This document shows, piece by piece, positions 13,468 through 22,775 of a stretch of 24,168 bases of DNA. Position numbers and translations under genes: made by a program. The notes under the pieces are model-generated. The model saw only the letters and a list, made by a program, of their open reading frames with translations, was not told where the DNA came from and ran no database searches. The DNA comes from an uncultured Oscillibacter sp. Lineage in GTDB: Bacteria > Bacillota > Clostridia > Oscillospirales > Oscillospiraceae. Numbering within the stretch: the stretch's first letter is position 1; every line of letters starts with the position of its first letter. The stretch spans positions 1-24,168 of the forward strand of contig CAMXNV010000008.1 of assembly GCA_947245315.1 (NCBI GenBank), written 5' to 3'.

Positions 13468-16400
13468 TTAATTCGTGCCCCGGGCGCGCCTCCGCCGGGC
13501 AGAGGGCTCCTCGTCCGCCCCGGCGGGGGGCGGGGCCTCCGTTCCCTGGGTGTCCGGGAGCTCCGTTTCCGTCTCCGGCGGCTTCACCGTCAGGGCCAGG
13601 GTGTGGAGCTGCTCCCCCTCGATCAGCTTCGGACCGCCCTCGGGCTCTCCGCCGCTGGTCAGCGTCAGGGGAATGAGAACCGTGGTCTCGCCGGGGAGGT
13701 CCTCATAGACCTCCGCCCGGTAGGCCAGCGTCAGGGAGATGCTCCCCTCCGCCGTTGCCCAGGCCGCCTCCGGCGGATTGAGCATGGGACTGACCACGGG
13801 CTTGCGGTTTGTGGTTTGGGCGAAGTGCAGGGCGCCCTCTTCGCCCACCTGGTAGTGATCCGGGAAGGTGATGGTGCACACAATCCGCTTGCTCCCGTCC
13901 TTCTCGGTGACGGTTTCAAAGCGGGCGTAGTCCTCCTGTCCCTCCCAGAGCCGGATGAGCTCCACCCGGATGTCTCCGCCGCTGCCGCCGCCGTACTCCG
14001 TGACCAGGGGCTGGTCGGGGTCCTCGGGATTTTCGGAGGAGACGGCGTAGACAAAGTTGGCGTTGGCGTCCAGGGACAGGCCGGACGCGTCCTCGGGGAC
14101 GCTGGTGGTGAACCGGATGGCGGGGGGCCCGTCCTCCGTCGCCTCGGCCCGGAGGGTCTTGGCCTCCAGGAAGCCGGTGCCGCCGCAGATGGGGTCGCCC
14201 TTGAGGGTCAGCCTGCCGTTCTCCAGCGCCAGGGGGCGGCCCGCCTTGTCGGCTGTGCGGATCCCGATCTCCACGGTGTCGCTGGGGAAGAGGAAGAGCC
14301 GGGAAGGGCGCAGCTCCACGTCGGCGGTGATATGGACGGTGACGGTGAGCCGGTAGGAGACGCCGTCCGGGGCGGTGTAGGTGATGAGAAGGTCGTCCGT
14401 GCCGTTGGACAGGGGCGTCAGGTGCAGGAGATAGGTCCTGTCCCGCTCCCCCTCGGGGAGCTGCCCCGGGTCCGCCGGGGCCGGGGGCTTCACGGCGGCC
14501 AGGGGCTCCTTCTGGGAGCCCTCCCACGCAAGGGTCCAGACGCCCCCTCCGGCCACGCCGCCGGACAGCACCAGGTGCTCCTGGTGGGGGGCGTTGACAA
14601 ACAGGTCGGTCTCGATGGGGCTGCCCCCCAGGCAGACGGGCTGGCCCTGTTCGTCCAGGAGGGGCGTCCCGTCCCCGTCCAGGGCCCGGCGCTCGAAGCC
14701 CTTGAGGGGCCAGCCGCCGTAGTGGACGCTGTAGATTCCGTCCTTGATGAGGATCGTGGGGAAGGGATAGTCCCGGTCCCGCAGCTGCGGGGCGTCGGCG
14801 GGGGGATAGCTGTACTTGCCGGGGACGGGGGTGCCGTCCTCCGTCTCCGGGGTGACGGGCTGGAATTGGGAATCCGTGGGGCCCTTGCCCTCGTTCAGGA
14901 GGTCGTAGATGTCCTTGCTCGGGTCCTTCCCCGGGATGCCCTTCTGCATACGCGCCAGCTGCTCGTAGGTCAGGCCGGTGACCCGGTCGTTGAAATAGGT
15001 GGGGTCGGTGGTGTAGGTCCAGGGGGTGCCGCCTGCATCCACCAGCCAGCCGAGGAACTTGTAGATCCAAGCGCCGTCGGGCTGGGTCTTCCCATCGTAT
15101 TGGAACAGCCCGGCGCCCTTGGACAGGCTGAACCCCTTGCGGTAGTATAGCTTATTGGAGTTGACCCGTATGGTGGCGTTGGTCTTTAGATCCCGGAGCT
15201 GGGTCGCCCTGCTTGTGGAGCCGGCGCTGGTAAAGGACTGCCCGGCCATGGCATACTCCTTGCCGGGAATGAGGTCGCAGTCGTCCGTCAGGTCGGTTTT
15301 GGGCTCCCGGGGCTCCTTGCTGCCGATTCGCTTTTGGCGGAGGTCCTCCATGTAATGCTCCGGGGAGCCGCCGTAGTTGGCCAGGACCTCGCTGGTGAGG
15401 AAATAGCAGTTTTGCATATAGCAGATGCCGTGGTTCGCCGGGTCGTTTACCGAGCTGGGGGCCTCCTTGGGGTAGAGCTCTCCCACTCCGCCCACGGCGT
15501 ACAGGCCCTTTATGTCCGGGTGGGCGTTTTCCCCGGAGAGGGGGGGCAGCGTCACATAGCTGTAGCAGTTTTGGAGCGTGTTATTTGTGTCGTTTTCGGC
15601 CTTTTTGCTCGCGACCGAGCCTTTGCCGATGGCTCCTATATAAATTTTTGTGCCCTCCCCCACCTCCAGGGACTTCATGTAGCTGCCGCCCACCAGGCCG
15701 CCCACATAGACGCCCAGTTGCTTGCCCGCCTGGAGCCTCACGGTCTGGGGGTTCAGCTCAATGCTTCCCCCGGCGTAGCAGTCCCGCATGGTTCCCTGGC
15801 AGGACCCCGCCAGTCCGCCGACGCGCAGATGGTCGTTCAAATCCGCGTTCTGGACGGCCACCTTTGTCACGGCGGAGCAGTTGGAGAAGTTCATGTGGGA
15901 GGACCCCACCAGCCCGCCGATGTTGCCTCCGCCCCAGTCGTTGCTGCCCGCCGCGTAGGTATAGACCTCCGCCAGGATGGTGTATCCGGCGATGGAGCAG
16001 TTTTTAATGGCGTTGCTCTCCGGGTCGCTGGTGCCCGCCACGCCGGCCAGGCCGCCCATGGTGAACCAGCGGCTCTCCGTCTTGGAGCCCGCCCGGTTGG
16101 CTCTGGTGGCGATTTTGCCCTGCCCGTCCGAGGAGTAGAGGACGATGTTTTCCAGGCTCCCGTCGTACACCACGCCGAAGAGCCCCGCGCAGGAGGACTG
16201 CTGTCCGGTGACGTAGACGTCCTTGATCATGTAGGTCCCGCCGTCGTAGGTCCCGCCGAACCAGCCCAGGAGGCTTCCGGTGCTGCCGCCGTCCCAGTCG
16301 TAGTATTCGGCGATGGGGGTGTAGCCCGTGTCCACCGATTGGCGGTCCGCCTTTCCGAAAACGTCGTAACTCTGCTTCCAGAAGTATTTTCCGGTGCTCT

Positions 16401-19400
16401 TGCCGGAGGACAGGTAGGGGAAGTGATCGATTGTGTCGATTGAGAGGCCCTTCGCCTCCTTGCCCAGCACGGTGCTGGTGTTCCGGTAGCGGCTGTTCCA
16501 GTCGATGAACTGGAGCTGGTCGATGGACCGGACGCCGTAGGGGTTGTTCTCGCTGCCGGGGACGCCGCCGGAGAGGGCGCCGTTCCACTGGACGGAGAAG
16601 AGGGGGACCTCCTTCCCGGCGGTCCATTTGCCGCTCTCAGGGAGCTGCACCGCCAGGGCCCCGGCGAACAGGGGATTCAGGGCGAAGGTAACCGTCACGT
16701 CCTGGTTGCCGCCCTGCTGGAGGGTCAGGGTGCCGTTGGGGGCCAGGGGGCCGCCGTTGGGGTACAGGCCGCCCCCCTGGCCCGGAATCTGGCCGTAGCT
16801 GGGGAAGGAGTGGAACTCGAATTCCGTCCTTCCCGCCTCGTCCAGCTCATAGGCCATCAGCTGGGCCAGGGCGTCGTCCACCGTCCGGTCCAGGCCGCTG
16901 CCCGCCTCGTCCTTGCGGGCGTCAAGCTCCAGGAAGGTCTGCTGGCTGAAGGCCGTGCCGTCCCCGTCCCTCCCGCGGGGGGAGTACAGGAGGGGGAAGG
17001 GGGTCTTTTCGCCGAGCTTGATGCCCCGGCCCCGCTGGTTGTAGACGCCGTAGCCGAAGCGGGTCACCTCGCCGCCCTCGTCGTGGGCGGTGGAGAGGGT
17101 GGAGATTTTGGAGACGGTCTTAGGGGCCCCGGCGGAGGGGCCGGGGTCCACCGCCAGGAGGCTCACGTGGTAGGAGGGCTGCTTCCCGGGGATGCGGAGC
17201 TCCTCCCAGTAATACACGCCCATGGTGCCCAGCTCCAGGGGCCGGGGCCAGCCGCCGTAGTGGGCGGCGGCGCCGTCCGCCGTGACGCCGGTGGGGTAGG
17301 GGAAGCCCCCGGTCCCCGGCAGCTTCTCCAGGCCGGGCACGGGGGAGCCCTCCGCCGTCAGCTGGATGTAGCTGAGGGGCCGGGCGCCGCCCTGCTCGTC
17401 GTAGTTGGCCAGGAATTCCACGCCCCGGAAGGAGAAGTTGCCGTTGTTCAGATAGAAGGTCTCGCCCTGCCGCCCGCCGGGGGCGGCGCAGAAGCCCCAG
17501 GCCCGGGCGTTCACGCCGTCGGTGTTCAGGTCCATGGCGGAGTAGGACTGGGAGACGCTGCCGGAGTTCTGGCCCACGAAGTCCCCCAGGTAGACCGGGG
17601 CGTTCTCCTGGGCCGCCTCGGCGGCCAGCCGCCCCACGGCGTAGGACCGGCGGACCTCGCCGGCGTTGAAGCCCACCAGGCCCCCGGTATAGGCCCTGCC
17701 GTAGTTGGAGGCGCTGACCCGGAGGAGGGCGGACTCGGCGGCGGAGTTTTGAATCGTGCCCTCGTTTTTTCCGCACAGGCCACCGATGTAAATTTCAGAG
17801 GTGAAGATCTGGGTGGTGAGGTGGACGCCGTCCACGGCGCAGTTCCGAATGGCGCCGTTGCTGCGGTTGAGGCCCACCAGCGCGCCCAGATAGGTGTGCA
17901 GCTCGCTGCTGGGGAAGGTGATGGACCGGGGCTCCCCGGCGAGGGGGGCGTCCGGATCGATGGGCATGTCCGGGTCCGCCGGGCTCAGGCTGTAGACGAT
18001 GTTTTGCAGCGTGCCGTTGGAGCTGCCGAAGAGGCCCGCGCAGACGCGGCTCTTGTCCCCCTTGGGAAGCTCGAAGGCCAGCCGCCGGATGGGGAGGCTG
18101 TTGCCGTTATAGGAGCCCAGGAAGGGGGCGGCCTGGGTGCCGACGGGGGTCTGGAGCTGGAAGCCCCGCCCGCTGGTCTCAGACTCGTATTGGAGGAGGC
18201 CCTCCCCCCCGGCGGCGTTCCGGTAGCCGGTGTAGACGCTCCGGTGGCCGTCCAGGGCCAGCCCCTGCTGGAAGGAGAGGCGCTGGTTGTGGTAGTAGTC
18301 CGGGAACTGGCTGAGGTGGAAGAAGTGCCGGGGCGTGCGGACGCTGAGGCTGACGGCCCTGGCGGGGCTGGTCAGCACCTCGGTGACGTAGCGGCGGACG
18401 GCCTCCCCGGCCTCCTCGGGGGCGTAGGGGGGCTGTCCTTCCGTATAGCGGTCCTTCCACGCCCCCTCCCAGTCCAGGAAGGGACTGCCGTCCTCCGGCG
18501 GGACATAGGGCTTCACCGTCTCGGCGAAGTGGGGATTATAGAAGTACTCTCCGGCGGCGAAGTCCCCGCTGCCGGCGTCCAGCTTGACGCTGGTTGCAAA
18601 GCGCAGGTACTGGTAGACGTCCGGGCTGGTCTGCTCCCCGATCACCAGGGCGTCCGGCAGGGGGGCCAGCCAGTATTCGTCCCGGACCGTCTCGCCGCCC
18701 TCGGTCCGCTCCCAGACGGCCTTCAACAGCTCCGTGCCGCCGGAGACGCCGGGCTTGCAGTAGGTGACCGGGCCCAGCTCTGTTCGGGTCCCGTCCTGGC
18801 CGAGATAGGTGTAGGTGACGAGGAGGCGGTCCTCCGTCAGGTCCTTCTGCATCAGGGCCACGGCGTAGCCGTCGGTTTTGACCACCTTGTCGTTTTCCAC
18901 CCGGCCGATCAGCTCTCTGGCGTTGCCGCCGGAGAAGCCGAAGCTCTCCCGGCCGTAGCGGTCCAGGTACTGCTCGTAGTAAACCAGGCTGGGCTCCTTG
19001 AAGTAGGCCCGCCAGTCCCCGTAGTGGGGCAGCCCCTTCAAGCCGGGGAAGCTGTACTTCGTCAGGTTCTGCTTCTCCTGGAGGTTGTAGGGGTAGGTAT
19101 TCTGAGCGGCGGAGCTGGCCTGGTAGCTCTTGAACTCAAAGGCGGAGCCCAGCTCGCCGAGGAACTCGCCGCCGGACATGTCCTCAAAGGAGCGGCTCCC
19201 CTGGGGGAGATTGCCGCCGTCGTCCTTGATGTAGAAGCTGGGGTTCAGAATATAGCAGTCCTCTCCGCCGCCGGGAATCCCGGCGGTGACGGACAGGGCG
19301 CGCTGGTCCCGGAGGTGCCAGTTCAGGTAGCTGACGGCGGTGTAGGCGTTCTTCCCCTCCACGGAGCCGGAGGCGGTGAACAGCCCGCCCGCCTGGGCCC

Positions 19401-21230
19401 CGTCCGCCATGTCCTGGAAGTCGATGAACCCGGCGGCGTAGGCGTTCTTAAAGGAGGTGCCCCCGGCGGCCCGGCCGGTGAGCCCGGCGGCGCGGGAGGT
19501 CCCCTTGAGATAGCAGTCCGCGTAAGAGGCGGTGACCGCCGCCGGGTGCTCCCCGTCGCCGATCAGCCCGCCCACGGCGGACCCGCTGACCAGGGAGGCC
19601 GCCAGGCTCTTCGTCACGGCGGTGGAGCCGGCGCCTCCGGCGAGGCGCCCCACCAGGCCGCCCGCAGCGGAGCCGTGGATGATCTTGCCATACCGATAGG
19701 GGTTGTCCTTCTGGTCGCTGCCCAGCAGGTCCCGGAGGTTGTCCTGCTCCGTCTCCCAGTAGACCCGGCAGTCCGTCAGGCTGCCGCCGCCCAGGACGCT
19801 TCCGGCGATTCCCCCGGCGGCCCCGGCGGGGCAGACGACCTTGGAGTTGACGGCGTGGACGTCCCGGAGAGTGTTGTCCTTTCCGGCGGCGCCCACCAGG
19901 GCCCCGGCGGCGGAGACGGTTCCGGCAGACACACCGGCGTTCAGCAGCCGGACGCCGGTGAAGGCCATGCCCGTCCCGGTCCCGGCGAAGAGACCCGCGC
20001 CGGGGCGGCCCTGGGCGCTGTCCGCCGTGACGCGGAGGTCCGTGATCTGGTTCCTGCGCCCCTCCTGGGCGGCCCAGCCGCCGTCGAAGGAGCGGAGATA
20101 GTCGTTTACGATGGGCTTGAAGGCATAGAGGCCGTAAGGCTCCCGGGCCTTCTGGCCGCAGCAGTCGATGTCCGACAGCTGGACGGCGGCGGTCTTGTCC
20201 CCGGCGTGGGAGGTCCTGGTATCCAGGTTCTGGAGGTGGCGCAGGTTCTCCAGGCGGGCGGTGTCCCCGCCGCTGTGCTGGGCGAAGAGGCTGTTGCCCG
20301 TGTCGGAGCCGGAGGCGGAGGCGGACCGGCGCCCGGGGGCGGACAGCTCGATCTCGGCGGTGACGGTGAAGTCCCCGCCGCAGGCGATGCCCTCGTCCTG
20401 GAAGAGCTGCCAAAAATGGCGGTTCTCCACCGTGGTGTCCAGGGCGTCCAGCACCCAGGTATAGGTGACGGAGGAATCGGAAAAACTGCGGGTGGAGTGC
20501 TTGCGGGCCACCGGGGCGGCCCCGGGGAGGTCCATCAGGACCGCCGTCCGGCCCTGGTACTCCAGGAGGACGGTCTGCCTGGCGGAGAACATCCAGCTGT
20601 TCCCCACGATGGCCAGCGCCGCGTCCGGCAGGGTGAAGGTGACGTCCACCTCCAGCAGGTCCCCGTTGAGGACCTCCACCATGACCTCCGGCGCGGGCAG
20701 GGGGGTGTAGGGCTTCCGGGCCGCCTGGCGGCCTCCGTAGTAGCCCAGCATGGGCCTCTCCCGCATCCGGGCCTCCCGGTCCCCGGCGATGAGGAGGGCC
20801 TCGGCCTCGCTCTTGGCGATGGGGGCCTCGGCATAGAACACGTCGGTGACGGCCAGGCTGTCCGGGTCGTAGAGTATGTAAAAATCCCCCTCCAGCAGGG
20901 CGGGGTCGATGGCCCCGGCGGTCAGCAGCCCCTTGGCGGCGATCTCGTCCTTGGAGAGCCAGGAGGAGCCGCCCGCCCCGCCCTCCGCCGACGCGGAGTC
21001 GGCGAGGAGGCCCGTCAGCTGCCCGCCGCCGTTCAGCAGCACGGCCCGGTTCTCCGCGGCCATGTAGATGTCCCGGGCGGCGTTGTCCAGCTCGGTAATT
21101 TTCAGGTAGTCCCGGTAGCGGGCCGCCGCCACGGCGGAGACGCCCAGCAGGATCACCAGGATGGCCACCACGCCAGGGCCTCTACCAGGGAGAAGCCCCG
21201 GTTTCCTCTATTCTCAAGGGGTTGGGCCAT
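13468..21230 (-). CDS. Giant prepilin-like GLUG-repeat adhesin (one-base frameshift near the N-terminus as given)
   Basis: Probably displayed at the pilus tip. From the ATG at 21230 (GAGGTG 5 bases upstream) the leader reads MAQPLENRGNRGFSLVEALA, a class III prepilin signal with cleavage before FSLVE. One base is missing at about 21169-21174; restoring it joins the leader to VVAILVILLGVSAVAAARYR, giving about 2,587 residues. Without it, an open frame runs 2,567 codons from a GTG at 21171. Three clusters of GLUG-type motifs lie at about residues 400-630, 1060-1240 and 1680-1870 (AAGGLVGRLAGG; IGGLCGKNEGTIQNS; VGGLAGSCQGTMRDCYAGG). Each is later followed by an HYGxW motif. The C-terminal 350 residues look Ig-like, ending in a basic tail (ARRRRARGTN). 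No LPXTG anchor is seen. It is the first gene of the operon. Ligand unknown. Confidence 0.85.
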
Positions 21231-21275
21231 AGCTGCACCTCGATCCTTGCGCCCGGCGGGAAAAATTTTACTGTG

Positions 21276-21328
21276 TATCCGAATCGGACATGAAAGTTAT
21301 TCTAACATATCCGAATCGGATATACAAT
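21276..21328. promoter_or_regulatory. Bidirectional promoter with twin XRE operators
   Basis: TATCCGAATCGGACA (21276-21290) and TATCCGAATCGGATA (21308-21322) are near-identical inverted repeats whose centres are 32 bp apart, about three helical turns. For the pilus operon (minus strand) TTGTAT (21322-21327) and TAGAAT (21299-21304) are 17 bp apart, and the second site fills the spacer while the first covers the probable start point. For the XRE gene (plus strand) TACAAT (21323-21328) is a good -10 immediately beside the second site; its -35 is weak. Repression of both directions by the XRE protein is inferred. Confidence 0.8.
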
Positions 21329-21393
21329 AACTTTTGAGAAATTTAAGAAAAAAATGTACTGGAGGCCCGGAGGGCCCGGAGAGGAGGGCGATG

Positions 21394-21741
21394 ATGGAAC
21401 TGGATTATCAGGCCGTCGGCGTGCGGATCCGCCGCCTGCGGAAGGAGCGGGGGCTGACCCAGCAGGCGCTGGCGGAGCTGTCCGGCCAGGAGCCGTCCAA
21501 CATCTCCCACATCGAGCGGGGGGCCACCAAGCTCAGCCTGCCCACCCTGGTCAGCGTGGCCAACGCCCTGGGGGTGACGGCGGACCAGCTTCTCTGCGAC
21601 AGCTTGCCCGCCACCCGCTCCGTCTTCGAGACGGAGGCGGACCGCCTCCTGGCGGACTGCTCCCACCTGGAGCGGAAGGTCATCACGGAGACCATCCGCA
21701 CCCTGAAGGAGAACCTGCGGCGGCTGAAGCTCAGCGAGTGA
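21394..21741 (+). CDS. XRE-family (Cro/CI-type) transcriptional regulator
   Basis: DNA-binding regulator of 115 residues, divergent from the pilus operon. The helix-turn-helix domain occupies about residues 8-65: VRIRRLRKERGLTQQALAEL, then EPSNISHIERGATKLSLPTL and ANALGVTADQLL. The short C-terminal part (HLERKVITETIRTLKENLRR) is helical and could mediate dimerisation. ATG at 21394 is chosen for its 6-base distance from GAGGAGG (21381-21387); the ATG directly before it (21391) is the alternative. It most likely binds the twin operators in its own promoter region and so controls both itself and the pilus genes. No sensory domain is visible. Confidence 0.92.
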   Translation: MELDYQAVGVRIRRLRKERGLTQQALAELSGQEPSNISHIERGATKLSLPTLVSVANALGVTADQLLCDSLPATRSVFETEADRLLADCSHLERKVITETIRTLKENLRRLKLSE

Positions 21742-21905
21742 CCCGCCCGCGCGGTTGCATTTGCCATATAATGGCTGTTTCCGCCCGGCCTGTATTTCCC
21801 TTTTTCTGGAAAGCAAACAAAGGAAAAAACGGCCAAAACCGTGGACTTGCTGGGGGAGTAAGGGTTTCCTCCGAGGCCGCGGAGCGGCTTTCGCCCGCAG
21901 ACGGC
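21742..21905. other. Intergenic region after the XRE gene
   Basis: No gene is seen. A TATAAT occurs at 21767-21772 but has no acceptable -35 at 16-18 bp. No convincing terminator hairpin with a T-run was found after the XRE gene. Confidence 0.4.
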
Positions 21906-21935
21906 TTGACAAGTTCCGGAAGGGCGTACTATACT
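21906..21935 (+). promoter_or_regulatory. Promoter of the LytTR regulator / GHKL kinase pair
   Basis: A consensus TTGACA (21906-21911) and TATACT (21930-21935) are separated by 18 bases, about 90 bases upstream of the response regulator start. This suggests the two-component genes have their own transcript separate from the XRE gene. Confidence 0.75.
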
Positions 21936-22025
21936 TATTGTAGCAGAAAAACGGGCAAGTTGAACGCTTTGCGTAAATTTAGCCTGATTTGCGCGGAATT
22001 TGTAGAGAGGGGAGGAAGGCGCTCC

Positions 22026-22775
22026 ATGACGAGAATGGCGCTTTGCGACGACGAGGCCGGGCAGCGGGAGGCCGTGGGAGCCCTGCTGCGGGCGTACGTG
22101 GCCGCGAGACCCTCTCTGGCAGTAAAATTGTCTTTTTTTTCCTGCGGGCGGGACCTGCTGGCCGCGGCGGAGGACTGCGGCGGCTTCGACATCTATGTGC
22201 TGGACATGGTGATGCCGGACCTGGGCGGCATCGAGCTGGGGGTGCGCCTGCGGGAGCTGGGCTGCGACGGGGCCATCATCTATCTGACGGTCTCCCCGGA
22301 GTACGCCGTGGCCTCCTACGCGGCCCGGGCCTTTTACTATCTCATGAAGCCGGCGGAGCCGGACAAGCTCTTTCAGGTGCTGGACCAGGCCCTGGCGGAG
22401 CTGGAGAAGAAGAGGGCCGCCTGCGTCGCCGTCCGCACGAGGGACGGGGTGGAGCGGGTACGGCTGGACGAGGTGGTCTACGCCGAGCTGGCGGGCCGGA
22501 CGGTGCGCTACCACCTGGCGGACGGGAGCAGCCTGGAGAGCGTGACGGTGCGGGGCCCCTTCCAGGCCGCCGCGGCGCCGCTGCTGGCGGACCGGCGGTT
22601 TTTCCTCTGCGGGGCCAGCTTTGTGGCGAACCTCTTTTATGTCGCCGCCGTGGAGAAGGGCGCTCTCCGCATGGACGGCGGCGCCCGGGTTCCCCTGGCC
22701 CGGGGCCGGGCCGCCCAGGCTAAGCGGCGCTGGAGCGATTATTGGCTGGACGCGCCGGGAGGTGAGGCCCCATGA
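22026..22775 (+). CDS. LytTR-family response regulator (AgrA-like)
   Basis: Cytoplasmic response regulator of 249 residues, partner of the overlapping kinase. The receiver domain has the acidic pair D8-D9 (ALCDDEAGQ), the phosphoacceptor D60 in IYVLDMVMPDLGG, T/S in YLTVSPEYA and the conserved lysine in YYLMKPAE. A LytTR DNA-binding domain follows from about residue 135 (VERVRLDEVVYAELAGRTVR). The ATG at 22026 has GGAGG about 10 bases upstream; an ATG nine bases later is possible. The TGA stop overlaps the kinase start. Targets are not visible; the nearby pilus operon is a candidate only by position. Confidence 0.92.
   Translation: MTRMALCDDEAGQREAVGALLRAYVAARPSLAVKLSFFSCGRDLLAAAEDCGGFDIYVLDMVMPDLGGIELGVRLRELGCDGAIIYLTVSPEYAVASYAARAFYYLMKPAEPDKLFQVLDQALAELEKKRAACVAVRTRDGVERVRLDEVVYAELAGRTVRYHLADGSSLESVTVRGPFQAAAAPLLADRRFFLCGASFVANLFYVAAVEKGALRMDGGARVPLARGRAAQAKRRWSDYWLDAPGGEAP

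Noticed and set aside
16810..21330. A 1,506-codon open frame on the plus strand opposite the giant pilin
   Set aside because: It mirrors the giant pilin gene with a composition of V, G, A, L, P and Q typical of antisense GC-rich coding DNA, and has no recognisable domain. The minus strand carries the GLUG motifs.
21767..21772. TATAAT as a promoter -10 after the XRE gene
   Set aside because: No reasonable -35 at 16-18 bp and no gene start close downstream; the TTGACA/TATACT pair at 21906-21935 is better.
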